A stretch of 33,141 nt of DNA. Source: Comamonadaceae bacterium (GTDB lineage Bacteria; Pseudomonadota; Gammaproteobacteria; Burkholderiales; Burkholderiaceae_C). Below the pieces are notes generated by a model. It was not told the origin of the DNA. It made no database searches and saw only the letters and a list, made by a program, of their open reading frames with translations. The stretch lies in assembly GCA_947373105.1 (NCBI GenBank), contig CANBWK010000023.1:1-33141 (forward strand). The letters are read 5' to 3'. Both the position numbers and the translations under genes were made by a program. Of the stretch, positions 17,652 through 25,347 are shown in pieces; positions within the stretch are counted from its first letter, which is position 1; every line of letters starts with the position of its first letter.

Positions 17652-17666
17652 AGGTACTTTCAATGA

Positions 17667-18608
17667 TCAGTCGGCTTTGATTTGGGCGGCTTTAACGACC
17701 GGTGGCCAGCGCTTGAGTTCGGCGGCCAGCGCGTCCACCATGCGGGCAGGTGGGCCGCCTGCCGCGTCAATGCCTTGCTTGGCCAGTTGGGCCACAACAT
17801 CCGGTGTTTTCAGGATCTGGTTGACGTCTTGGTTCAAGGCTTGAATCACGGCATTTGGTGTGCCCTTGGGGGCCAGCAAGCCATACCAAATGTCCACCTG
17901 CACTTTGGGCAGGCCTTGTTCCTTGAAGGTCAGCACACCAGGCAGCGCCGCCACGCGTTCTGGGCTCATGACAGCCAGCACTTTCAATTTGCCTGCTTTC
18001 ACCAGTGGCATGACCGTGTGCATGGGCGAGATCATGGCAGACACATGCCCGGCGGCCAGGTCGTTGACCGCGCCAGAAGCCGCTTTGAACGGGACATGGA
18101 ACATGTTCAAACCGGCTTCCAGCTTGAACAACTCCATGGCCAGGTGCTGTGGTGTGCCATTGCCCGGCGATGCGTAGTTGATGCCTTGCGCACTGGACTT
18201 GGCCAGGGCCATGAATTCGGCCAAGGTATTGGCCGGAAAACTCTGCGGCACCACCAGACACTGCGTGCCTGTGCCCAGCATGGCCACGGGCACGAAATCT
18301 TTGACGGGGTCAAAGGGCATGGCTTGATTGACAGCGGCATTGGTGCCGAAGGTGGTGCCCACGACCAGCAGGCTATTGCCATCGGGCTTGGCTCGGGCCA
18401 CCAATTCAGCGGCAATATTGCCACTGGCGCCCGCCTTGTTGTCGACCACCCAGGCAGGGCCATTTTTGAGCGCCATTTGCTGACTGAGGGTGCGCGCCAG
18501 AATGTCCAAGCCCGTACCCGGTGAAGCCGCCACAATGACCGTCACATTGGGCGCGGCCAACGCCCCTAAAGCGGCACCCCATAAAAGCACAGACAGCGCC
18601 CACGGCAT
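17667..18608 (-). CDS. Bug-family tripartite tricarboxylate transporter substrate-binding protein
   Basis: This 313-residue periplasmic receptor has an N-terminal signal (ALSVLLWGAALGALAAP) and Bug-family motifs: ASPGTGLDILART, VDNKAGASGNIAAE, INYASPGNGTPQHLA, and GLLAPKGTPNAVI. Bug proteins bind carboxylates; many have no partner membrane genes nearby. No TctA/TctB genes are in the window, so this is an orphan receptor here. It lies 15 bp upstream of the ubiD-like start and may deliver or sense that enzyme's substrate. The start is uncertain: ATG 18608 begins a good signal peptide, but the frame is open to a TTG at 18659 and no Shine-Dalgarno decides. Confidence 0.88.
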   Translation of the reverse strand: MPWALSVLLWGAALGALAAPNVTVIVAASPGTGLDILARTLSQQMALKNGPAWVVDNKAGASGNIAAELVARAKPDGNSLLVVGTTFGTNAAVNQAMPFDPVKDFVPVAMLGTGTQCLVVPQSFPANTLAEFMALAKSSAQGINYASPGNGTPQHLAMELFKLEAGLNMFHVPFKAASGAVNDLAAGHVSAMISPMHTVMPLVKAGKLKVLAVMSPERVAALPGVLTFKEQGLPKVQVDIWYGLLAPKGTPNAVIQALNQDVNQILKTPDVVAQLAKQGIDAAGGPPARMVDALAAELKRWPPVVKAAQIKAD

Positions 18609-18724
18609 GGTGAGCGCTACACGATATCCACCTCGGAAAAGATTCAAATTCGGCCCCAAAAAACTTGGGCCTAGGGTATGTCAATCATGGCACTTTGTCA
18701 TCAGGTTGAACCCCCCATGTGACA

Positions 18725-18749
18725 AAAGCTCAAGCGCCTAAAGCTTAAG
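18725..18749 (-). terminator. Weak hairpin at the end of the aldo/keto reductase gene
   Basis: On the minus strand CTTAAGC / GCTTGAG can form a 7-bp stem (one G-T pair) with a 7-nt loop, followed by CTTTTG. The stem overlaps the aldo/keto reductase stop codon. The T-run is short, so it may only partly separate the aroQ operon from the downstream Bug-ubiD unit. Confidence 0.35.
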
Positions 18750-19749
18750 CAAACACTTCGGTATCGACTTCGCTGTTGGCTTGGGCGTTGTAGCGCTCGC
18801 CGGCCACGGTGTGCTGGTTAATCAGGGCTTCAACGGCGGTCAAAGTCTCTGGGCTGAGCTTGACGGCATCGGCACCCAAGTCGTCCTTCAAATGTGCCAC
18901 GCTGGTGGTGCCTGGAATCGGAATGATGTGCGGTGCTTTCTGTAGCAACCACGCCAGCGCCAGTTGCGAAGGGGTGCAACCGGCCTGATCGGCCAGGGCT
19001 TTGTAGGGCGCCAGCAATTTTTGATTGGCCTCGTTGGTGGCTTGTGCAAAGCGAGGCATGGAACGCCGAATGTCTTTGGCGTCCAATGCATTGACATCAA
19101 TGGGCGCGCCACATAAAAACCCACGCCCCACAGGGCTGAAGGCGACGAAGGCGGCGCCGATGTCCTTGCAGGCATCGAGCACCGCAATTTCGGGGTTGCG
19201 GGTCCACAGGGAGTATTCGGTTTGCACTGCTGCAATCGGGTGGACTGCATGCGCTTTGCGCAGGGTCGCGGCTGAGACTTCTGACAGGCCAATCGTTTGG
19301 ATCTTGCCTTGGCGCACCAGGTCGCTCAGAGCGCCCACACTGTCTTCGATGGGAACTTTTTTGTCCCAACGGTGCAGGTAATACAAATCGATCACGTCGG
19401 TTTGTAAGCGTCGCAGTGCGTCTTCGCAGGTCTGCTTGAGGGTCTCGGGGCGGCCATCGATCACGCGGACAGGTTTGCCATCCGCTTGAGTCACCCCTTG
19501 CATGCCGCATTTACTGGCCAAGGTGAACTTGCGACGGTGTTGTTTGAGTACGCGACCCAGCAAGGTTTCGTTGGCCCCAAAGCCATAAAGCGCTGCCGTG
19601 TCGAACAAGGTCACCCCGGCATCCAGCGCTGTCAACAGCACTTTTTCAGCCTGCTCGGGTGAGACCGGTGCGCCATACGCGTGGCTCAAGTTCATGCAGC
19701 CAAGGCCAATGGCTGAGACAGTGAAGGGGCCGAGTTGTCGTTGTTTCAT
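18745..19749 (-). CDS. Aldo/keto reductase
   Basis: This 334-residue TIM-barrel oxidoreductase has the AKR tetrad: Asp in LFDTAALYG, the catalytic Tyr in the same motif, Lys in LASKCGMQ and His in YYLHRWDKK. The NADPH-binding C-terminal part includes IIPIPGTTSVAHLKDD. It reduces carbonyls or oxidises alcohols; the substrate is not evident. It follows the dehydroshikimate dehydratase by 35 bp on the same strand, so it may act on a pathway intermediate such as a quinate/shikimate analogue, but this is only inference. ATG 19749 starts MKQRQLGPFTVSAIGLGCM, the usual family start; the upstream in-frame extension is not family-like. Confidence 0.87.
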   Translation of the reverse strand: MKQRQLGPFTVSAIGLGCMNLSHAYGAPVSPEQAEKVLLTALDAGVTLFDTAALYGFGANETLLGRVLKQHRRKFTLASKCGMQGVTQADGKPVRVIDGRPETLKQTCEDALRRLQTDVIDLYYLHRWDKKVPIEDSVGALSDLVRQGKIQTIGLSEVSAATLRKAHAVHPIAAVQTEYSLWTRNPEIAVLDACKDIGAAFVAFSPVGRGFLCGAPIDVNALDAKDIRRSMPRFAQATNEANQKLLAPYKALADQAGCTPSQLALAWLLQKAPHIIPIPGTTSVAHLKDDLGADAVKLSPETLTAVEALINQHTVAGERYNAQANSEVDTEVFA

Positions 19750-19784
19750 GGCGGTATTTTGCGCGAAATCAGAAAACCTTGGTC

Positions 19785-20672
19785 TCAACTAACTGAACGC
19801 GTCCAATCAGGCAAGGGCGCTGCGCGGTGCAACACATCGTCATGCAGCCACAAGGCGCTGCGCCTTGCGCGCGCGGCCACAGTCGCCAAGGGCAGTTGCT
19901 GGTAGTCGTCGTTGAAGACCTCAAAGCTGTAGTCCCCCCGGTAGCCGATGCGCTCTAGTCGCAACACCAAATCGGCCAGTTGCGCACTGTGAACGCCCTC
20001 ACCAGGGAACACACGGAAGGTTCTGGCCGTGGTCATGCGGTCTTCAAACGTGGGCGTTTCGTTCCACATGAAATCGGACAACTGCGTCAGAAAAATCTTC
20101 TCAGGGTCCAACTCATCAATCGAATCCAAGGGTGTTTTGCTAGCGAAGATGTGAAACGAATCCAACCCGATACCCAAGTTCGGGCAATCGGCAAGACACA
20201 CCACGTCCCAGGCCGTCGTAAATTCATTGATATTTCGACCCCAAGACAAGCCCTCGTAGGCGATTTTGATGCCCAAGGGTATCGCCAGCATGGCCAATTT
20301 TTTTAAATCCCGGGCCAAAGCGTTGATGTCGTCAGTGGCATGGCGCGAGGTTGAGGAACACACCAGTAGCACTTTGCTGCCGGTCGCAGCACACATCTCC
20401 AGCATGGACTTGGCAATGTCCATTTTGTAGTCATGCAAATGGCCTGAGAGGCCTTCAAAATCACGCAGTACCTGAAACCCTGTCGGTCGAAGGCCACTGG
20501 ATTTAACGGCGGCCACCGCGCCTGCCACGCCACCGGGGTGGCTGACCAGGTCACGTGCCATCAACATGACTTGCGAAAAACCGGCGCCTTTCATGGCGTC
20601 CAACTTGGCCTCCAAGGAGCCTGCCATGGTGATGGTGTCCATGCCAAAACCCGCAATCCATTGAGCTTTCAT
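19785..20672 (-). CDS. 3-Dehydroshikimate dehydratase, TIM-barrel (AsbF/QuiC1 N-domain type)
   Basis: This 295-residue protein has a sugar-phosphate isomerase-like barrel. All four metal ligands expected for the QuiC1/AsbF class can be placed: E140 (IAYEGLSWGR), D171 (GIGLDSFHI), Q197 (FLTQLSDF) and E251 (YSFEVFNDD). The enzyme dehydrates 3-dehydroshikimate to protocatechuate. Pseudomonad QuiC1 carries an HPPD-like C-terminal domain on the same chain; here that domain is the separate gene just upstream, ending 11 bp before this ATG. The product feeds LigAB encoded about 9 kb away on the same strand. The start ATG 20672 gives MKAQWIAGFGMDTIT; the TTG at 20687 is a poorer choice. Confidence 0.86.
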   Translation of the reverse strand: MKAQWIAGFGMDTITMAGSLEAKLDAMKGAGFSQVMLMARDLVSHPGGVAGAVAAVKSSGLRPTGFQVLRDFEGLSGHLHDYKMDIAKSMLEMCAATGSKVLLVCSSTSRHATDDINALARDLKKLAMLAIPLGIKIAYEGLSWGRNINEFTTAWDVVCLADCPNLGIGLDSFHIFASKTPLDSIDELDPEKIFLTQLSDFMWNETPTFEDRMTTARTFRVFPGEGVHSAQLADLVLRLERIGYRGDYSFEVFNDDYQQLPLATVAARARRSALWLHDDVLHRAAPLPDWTRSVS

Positions 20673-20683
20673 GGGCAGCGCTT

Positions 20684-21583
20684 TCAAGCTTGAACCGTGG
20701 GTGCTGGTTTGTGCACCAATTCAAAAGACACCGAACCCAAGGCCGTTCGAGTCAACGCACCTCGGTCTTCGGGGTGCAAGGCCGAGGACTCAACAAACTC
20801 CACGCCTCGGACTTTCAACTCGGCGACAGAACGGGCCACATCGGGCACACCAAAACCCACCCGCTGAAGACATTCAGTCGACTCATCGGCTTCGTCCATC
20901 CAGGGGTCGGGTTCAATGAGTTGCCATAAAAATTGACCACAAGGACTTTTCATCAATTTGCCTTTGGGCAAAATTCCAAACCGCTCTTCGTCTGGCATGG
21001 ACGAGAAGTCGAACATGCGCTCATAGTAGGCCAACCAATCGGCGCTGCGACTGGCGCCGATGTACTGCACGAGACCAAAAAAACTCATGTCTGTCAAAGC
21101 AAGTGGGTGCTGATCGACTGTAGGGATTGGTTTGAAATCGATGTCGTAGATGGAGAACTCTTGCCATCTGTCTACAAAATAAAAACGACTGCCACCCGGG
21201 CCATGGATGGCCGGAATGTGCAGCTCCATCGCTTGGGCATGGCTTTGCACTGTCCAAGCACCTAAATCGATACAGCGGGTGTGGGCCTTCAAGGCATCAC
21301 GCACCCTAAAGGCCACGGCCGAAATGACTGGCTGCCCATCCACCGTGGCACTCACGCGGGCATCGTCCGGGTTGGCGTTGACCACCAGATTCATGGCCCC
21401 TTGGCGGTACAGCGTGACCTCGCGCGAGCGATGACGTGCCACGGGCCGAAAGCCCATGGATTCGAGCACCTGACCCAGCGCCTGAGGGCGGCTGGTGGCG
21501 TACTCGATGAACTCGATGCCATCCATGCCTAAACGATTTGGCATTTCGGGTACGGCTTCGCGGTGCGCAGCTTGCATGGTCAT
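20684..21583 (-). CDS. HPPD-like (VOC superfamily) protein, stand-alone counterpart of the QuiC1 C-terminal domain
   Basis: This 299-residue protein looks like 4-hydroxyphenylpyruvate dioxygenase, with two VOC modules: GMDGIEFIEYATSRPQAL at the N-terminus and DMSFFGLVQYIG ... WLAYYERMF in the middle. By eye the metal-binding histidines of active HPPD are not conserved: the second-module start reads MSFFG rather than an IDH-type motif, and LQRVGFGVPDVA replaces the QHIA-type motif. It is therefore probably not a dioxygenase. It matches the domain fused to 3-dehydroshikimate dehydratase in QuiC1 and is encoded just before it. AGGA 8 bp upstream supports ATG 21583; ATG 21616, overlapping the previous stop, is an alternative. 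Confidence 0.78.
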   Translation of the reverse strand: MTMQAAHREAVPEMPNRLGMDGIEFIEYATSRPQALGQVLESMGFRPVARHRSREVTLYRQGAMNLVVNANPDDARVSATVDGQPVISAVAFRVRDALKAHTRCIDLGAWTVQSHAQAMELHIPAIHGPGGSRFYFVDRWQEFSIYDIDFKPIPTVDQHPLALTDMSFFGLVQYIGASRSADWLAYYERMFDFSSMPDEERFGILPKGKLMKSPCGQFLWQLIEPDPWMDEADESTECLQRVGFGVPDVARSVAELKVRGVEFVESSALHPEDRGALTRTALGSVSFELVHKPAPTVQA

Positions 21584-21615
21584 GGAAGAAGTCCTGTTGA
21601 AAAGGTGGGTATCCA

Positions 21616-22467
21616 TCAATAACTCAAATGGGCAAGGCTGCGAAGGATGTCGGGCGTTGTAGTGGGCAAACCAAAATACTCCAGATACGCCGGTATTTGT
21701 TCAAATAACATATCGGACCCTACTTGCACACGGCAACCTCGGCTGTGAGCGGCTTGCAAAAAGGCCGTCATTTCGGTTTTCATGACCACTTCGCCGACAA
21801 AGGTTTCGGGCGCTAGTCGACTCACATCCAAGGGCAAAGGGTCGCCATCGTTCATACCCATAGGCGTTGCATTGACCACCAGGCCATGCCCTGCCGGATC
21901 ATTGGAGCCGGTGCGCACATCAATTTGCGGGTAATGGGTCTTTAAACGTTGGGCCAATGCTTCGCAGGTGGCGGTATTCACATCAAACAAACTGATGGCC
22001 GCTATGCCAGCACCCGCCAACGAGGCCGCAATGGCGCAGCCCACGCCCCCCGTACCCACCACCAGCACGCGCTGGTCAGTCAAGTCGAGACCCTTGCTTT
22101 GCACACCGCGCACAAAACCGGAGCCATCAAACATGTCACCCACAAGGCGGCCATCGGGCAGGCGCTTGACCGCATTGCAAGCGCCCGCCACACGCACCGT
22201 GGCGGTGACATCGTCCAGCAAATCCACCGTGATGACCTTGTGCGGCATGGTGATCAACGCACCACACACATTGGTCAGGTTGAAAACAGATTTCAAAAAA
22301 TCCGGATAGTGCACCGATTGGCAACCCATGGGCATCACCACCACGTTGATTCCCGCATGTTCAAAATACGGGTTGTAGATCATCGGCGACTTGAAGCTGT
22401 GCGTCGGGAAACCGATGTGCGCGATAAGCTGAGTATGGCCGTTGATCATTTTGACCTGTGAAGGCAT
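21616..22467 (-). CDS. Shikimate/quinate dehydrogenase family protein (probably catabolic)
   Basis: This 283-residue SDH-family enzyme has the substrate-binding half (GFPTHSFKSP, LITMPHK with K77, GACNAV with N98, DMFDGSG with D114) and a Rossmann half (VVGTGGVGCAIAASLAGAG). It interconverts 3-dehydroshikimate and shikimate, or 3-dehydroquinate and quinate, with NAD(P)H. It lies between aroQ and the dehydratase genes, which favours a catabolic role. Where AroE has NTDG, this protein has MFDG. ATG 22467 overlaps the aroQ stop as TGATG; a longer open frame reaching 22740 runs through aroQ and is not coding. Quinate versus shikimate preference cannot be decided from sequence. Confidence 0.87.
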   Translation of the reverse strand: MPSQVKMINGHTQLIAHIGFPTHSFKSPMIYNPYFEHAGINVVVMPMGCQSVHYPDFLKSVFNLTNVCGALITMPHKVITVDLLDDVTATVRVAGACNAVKRLPDGRLVGDMFDGSGFVRGVQSKGLDLTDQRVLVVGTGGVGCAIAASLAGAGIAAISLFDVNTATCEALAQRLKTHYPQIDVRTGSNDPAGHGLVVNATPMGMNDGDPLPLDVSRLAPETFVGEVVMKTEMTAFLQAAHSRGCRVQVGSDMLFEQIPAYLEYFGLPTTTPDILRSLAHLSY

Positions 22468-22907
22468 CAAGGCGCTTTGACGGCGGATACGCCAGCGCGC
22501 AATGCGAGCAAATAGCTGTCGGCGCCAAAGCCGCAAATTTGGCCTTGGACGATTTCGGCGAAGACCGATTTGTGACGGAACTCTTCGCGCGCATGGATGT
22601 TGGACATGTGCACCTCCACGATCGGGCAGGTCAGCACCGCCAAGGCATCTCGAATCGCGTAGCTGTAATGGGTCCATGCACCCGCATTGATCAGCACCGC
22701 GTCGACCTTGTCGAAATACGCTTGGTGGATACGCTCGCACATGTCACCTTCATGGTTGGTCTGATAGCAGTCCACCTCGGTTCCCAACGCTTTGCCCAGC
22801 TTATGCAAGCTCGCATTGATTTCATCGAGCGTGATGGTGCCGTACTGCTTGGGGTCGCGTTTGCCAAACATGTTGTGGTTTACACCGTGAAGCATCAAAA
22901 CATTCAT
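22467..22907 (-). CDS. aroQ: Type II 3-dehydroquinate dehydratase
   Basis: This 146-residue protein is a type II dehydroquinase. It has HGVNHNMFGKRDPKQYG with the catalytic R17 and Y22, INAGAWTHYSYAIRDAL, and EVHMSNIHAREEFRHKS. It dehydrates 3-dehydroquinate to 3-dehydroshikimate; type II enzymes serve both biosynthesis and quinate catabolism. Being first in an operon with a dehydrogenase and 3-dehydroshikimate dehydratase, it is probably catabolic. HGVNHN replaces the usual GPNLN motif, a mild divergence. GGAG sits 7 bp before ATG 22907. A terminator hairpin directly upstream means this operon needs read-through or a promoter within dctP. Confidence 0.93.
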   Translation of the reverse strand: MNVLMLHGVNHNMFGKRDPKQYGTITLDEINASLHKLGKALGTEVDCYQTNHEGDMCERIHQAYFDKVDAVLINAGAWTHYSYAIRDALAVLTCPIVEVHMSNIHAREEFRHKSVFAEIVQGQICGFGADSYLLALRAGVSAVKAP

Positions 22908-22920
22908 AAAAACTCCGTCA

Positions 22921-22958
22921 AGAAAAAAAAGCACTGTTCAAATATTTTTAAACAGTGC
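22921..22958 (-). terminator. Rho-independent terminator between dctP and aroQ
   Basis: On the minus strand GCACTGTTTAAA pairs with TTTGAACAGTGC across a short AT loop (12-bp arms, one G-T pair), and the complement of 22921-22930 gives a run of eight T residues (TTTTTTTTCT). It ends the TRAP operon 15 bp after dctP, 14 bp before the aroQ start. Confidence 0.85.
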
Positions 22959-22972
22959 CTGGCTTGATTTGA

Positions 22973-23977
22973 TTATTTGCGCAGCTTGGCCAGTTCTGCC
23001 TGAACGTCTGCTACTGTGGTGCCCAAAGCAGCACTGTGTTTGTCGATGACGGGCTTCATCTTTTCACGCAGTTTGATCACTTCTGCTGCGCTCAAGGTGG
23101 TCACGGTCATGCCATTTTTCTTGAGCAACTCTAGGTTGGCAGTCAAAGCAGCACGGTTGGCTTGACGTTGCATCTTGACAGCGTCGTCAGCGGCATCGTC
23201 AATGATTTTCTTTTCAACCGGGCTCATCGTGTCCCAAATCTTCTTGCTGAAGATGACCGACTGTGGGTTGTACTGGTGGTTGGTCAAAGCAATGAACTTT
23301 TGCACTTCCCAGAATTTGTTTGCAGCAATCACAGCGACAGGATTTTCTTGGCCATCGATGGCACCTTGTTCCATGGCGGCATACACCTCAGGGAAAGGCA
23401 GCGGTGTCGGGTTGGCTCCCAATGCTTTGACCCAGTCCACGTTGATGGGGCTGGGGATCACCCGCAGTTTGAGACCTGCAATGTCATCCACTTTGTTAAT
23501 GGCTTTCTTGCTGGTGGTGATGTTGCGAAAACCCAGCTCCCAATACGACAAACCCACAATGCCTTTGTCGGCCAAGGCTGCGTGCATTTTTTGACCAATG
23601 GGACCATCCACGATGGCATCGGCTTCTTTTTCATTGGCGAACAAGAAAGGAAAATCGAAGATTTCAAGCGCTTTCACTTCACTGGCCAAAATACCCGAGT
23701 TCATGACCGCCATTTCCACCGTGCCGCCCTTGATGGAAGACAGTGTGGCCTGGTCGCTGCCCAAGGTGCCGTTCAGAAACAATTGGACTTTGATCTTGCC
23801 ACCGGACTTGGTTTCGACGTTTTCCTTGAATTTCTTCATGCCCGCTACAGCAGGATGCCCTTCAGGGCTGTTCAAACCAAACTTAAGCGTGCGCTCCTTG
23901 ATGTCTTGCGCACACGCCAAGCCCATTAATGCCAAGGCCAGAGCGGCCACAGTGGATTTGATAATCAATCGTTTCAT
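22973..23977 (-). CDS. dctP: TRAP transporter periplasmic substrate-binding protein DctP
   Basis: This 334-residue receptor has a signal peptide (MKRLIIKSTVAALALALMGLACA) and the DctP fold. Family motifs are GHPAVAGMKKFKENVE, IFDFPFLFANEKEADAI, GLKLRVIPSP with the ligand-binding arginine, and FPEVYAAMEQGAIDGQENP. It captures an organic acid and passes it to DctQM using a sodium gradient. Given the adjacent genes, quinate, shikimate or protocatechuate is the likely ligand (inference). AGGAG lies 7 bp before the chosen ATG; the frame is open upstream through the dctM-dctP gap but without a better start. It is the last gene of dctQMP, followed by a strong terminator. Confidence 0.93.
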   Translation of the reverse strand: MKRLIIKSTVAALALALMGLACAQDIKERTLKFGLNSPEGHPAVAGMKKFKENVETKSGGKIKVQLFLNGTLGSDQATLSSIKGGTVEMAVMNSGILASEVKALEIFDFPFLFANEKEADAIVDGPIGQKMHAALADKGIVGLSYWELGFRNITTSKKAINKVDDIAGLKLRVIPSPINVDWVKALGANPTPLPFPEVYAAMEQGAIDGQENPVAVIAANKFWEVQKFIALTNHQYNPQSVIFSKKIWDTMSPVEKKIIDDAADDAVKMQRQANRAALTANLELLKKNGMTVTTLSAAEVIKLREKMKPVIDKHSAALGTTVADVQAELAKLRK

Positions 23978-24069
23978 GAGTTGTCTCCTGGATGAAAGGG
24001 AAAGTGTCGGATGTACGCGAAAACCATTCTCCCGAAACTGGCGTACCCAGTCAGAGTCGGGATTAAACA

Positions 24070-25347
24070 TCAATAGAACCAATGTGCAGGCACCATGACC
24101 AATTGCGGAAAAGCCACCATCAAAAACATGATGAGGAACTGCGCAATCATGAAAGGCACAACACCCTTGGTCACTTCGTCCATGCTCATCTTGCCTGCGC
24201 CAGCCACCGCATTGAGCACCGTGCCCACAGGAGGTGTGATCAAGCCAATGGCATTGTTAATGATGAACAAAACACCAAAATATACCGGGTCAATGCCAGC
24301 GGCCTTGACCACAGGCATCAGCACAGGCGTCAGCAGCAAAATGGTTGGCGTCATGTCCAGCGCTGTGCCCACCACCATGGTCAAAATCATGATGCACAGC
24401 ATCAACAAACGAGGACTGTCCAGCACAGGGGTCAACAACTCCACGATCTGTCCTGGGAGATTTGCGACCGTGATCAACCACGCTGAAACCATGGCTGCAG
24501 CCACCAGAAACATCACCACAGCACTGGTTTTAGACGCTGAAATAAACAAAGGCAGAAGCTTCTTGAAATTCAACTCGCGGTAGATCACAGTGGATACAAA
24601 AAGCGAGTACACCGCCGCTACAACAGCCGCTTCGGTCGGGGTAAAAATACCGAACTTCAAACCGAACACAATGATAAATGGCAAGACCAAGGCCCAAGCG
24701 GCCATGCGGAAGGCTTCAAAGACTTCCAAAAAAGTCTTGCGTGGCGGCGGCGTGATCTGCTCAGTGCGCACCAACCACCACCAAGTCACCACCAAAGCCA
24801 CGGCCAGCCAGATACCCGGAAAGATGCCGGCCATGAACAGCTTGGTAATAGACACCCCGCCAGCCACACCAAACACCACAAAACCAATGCTCGGTGGAAT
24901 GATCGGCGCAATGATGCCGCCTGCAGCAATCAAGCCCGCCGAGCGTGATTTGTCGTGGCCTGCTGCCACCATCATCGGCAGCAGCAAGGCTGTCAAGGCT
25001 GCCGCATCGGCTACAGCCGAGCCCGACAATGAGGCCATGATCACGGCAGCCACAATGGTCACATAACCCAAGCCCCCTTTGACATGCCCCACCAGCGCCA
25101 TCGCGAATTGCACAATGCGACGCGACAAGCCTCCGGCATTCATGATCTCACCGGCCAACATGAAAAAAGGCACGGCCAACAAGGAGAAGCTGTTGGCACC
25201 TTCGAGGAGGTTTTGCGCGAGGATCTGGGCATCAAAGTTACCCATGTGCACCATCAGAGCCACACCGCAGAGCAGCAAAGAGAATGCAATCGGCACACCC
25301 AAAGCCATCGCGGCCATCAGTGAACCTAAAAAAACAATGACGGTCAT
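24070..25347 (-). CDS. dctM: TRAP transporter large permease DctM
   Basis: This 425-residue integral membrane protein has about 12 membrane segments and the DctM signature regions: VPFFMLAGEIMNAGGLSRRIV, ASLSGSAVADAAAL, IPPSIGFVVFG and a C-terminal INNAIGLITPPVGTVLNAV. It is the transport subunit that moves the acid delivered by DctP across the inner membrane with sodium. The ATG overlaps the dctQ stop by 4 bp (ATGA), so dctQ and dctM are translationally coupled. dctP follows after 92 bp. Length and topology are normal for the family. Confidence 0.95.
   Translation of the reverse strand: MTVIVFLGSLMAAMALGVPIAFSLLLCGVALMVHMGNFDAQILAQNLLEGANSFSLLAVPFFMLAGEIMNAGGLSRRIVQFAMALVGHVKGGLGYVTIVAAVIMASLSGSAVADAAALTALLLPMMVAAGHDKSRSAGLIAAGGIIAPIIPPSIGFVVFGVAGGVSITKLFMAGIFPGIWLAVALVVTWWWLVRTEQITPPPRKTFLEVFEAFRMAAWALVLPFIIVFGLKFGIFTPTEAAVVAAVYSLFVSTVIYRELNFKKLLPLFISASKTSAVVMFLVAAAMVSAWLITVANLPGQIVELLTPVLDSPRLLMLCIMILTMVVGTALDMTPTILLLTPVLMPVVKAAGIDPVYFGVLFIINNAIGLITPPVGTVLNAVAGAGKMSMDEVTKGVVPFMIAQFLIMFLMVAFPQLVMVPAHWFY

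Noticed and set aside
18651..18670. GGCCCC...GGGCC palindrome as a terminator
   Set aside because: Only five clean pairs and no T-run follow on either strand.
22468..22740. N-terminal extension of the shikimate/quinate dehydrogenase reading through aroQ
   Set aside because: The extension is arginine-rich shadow of aroQ; the ATG at 22467 overlapping the aroQ stop begins the conserved family sequence.
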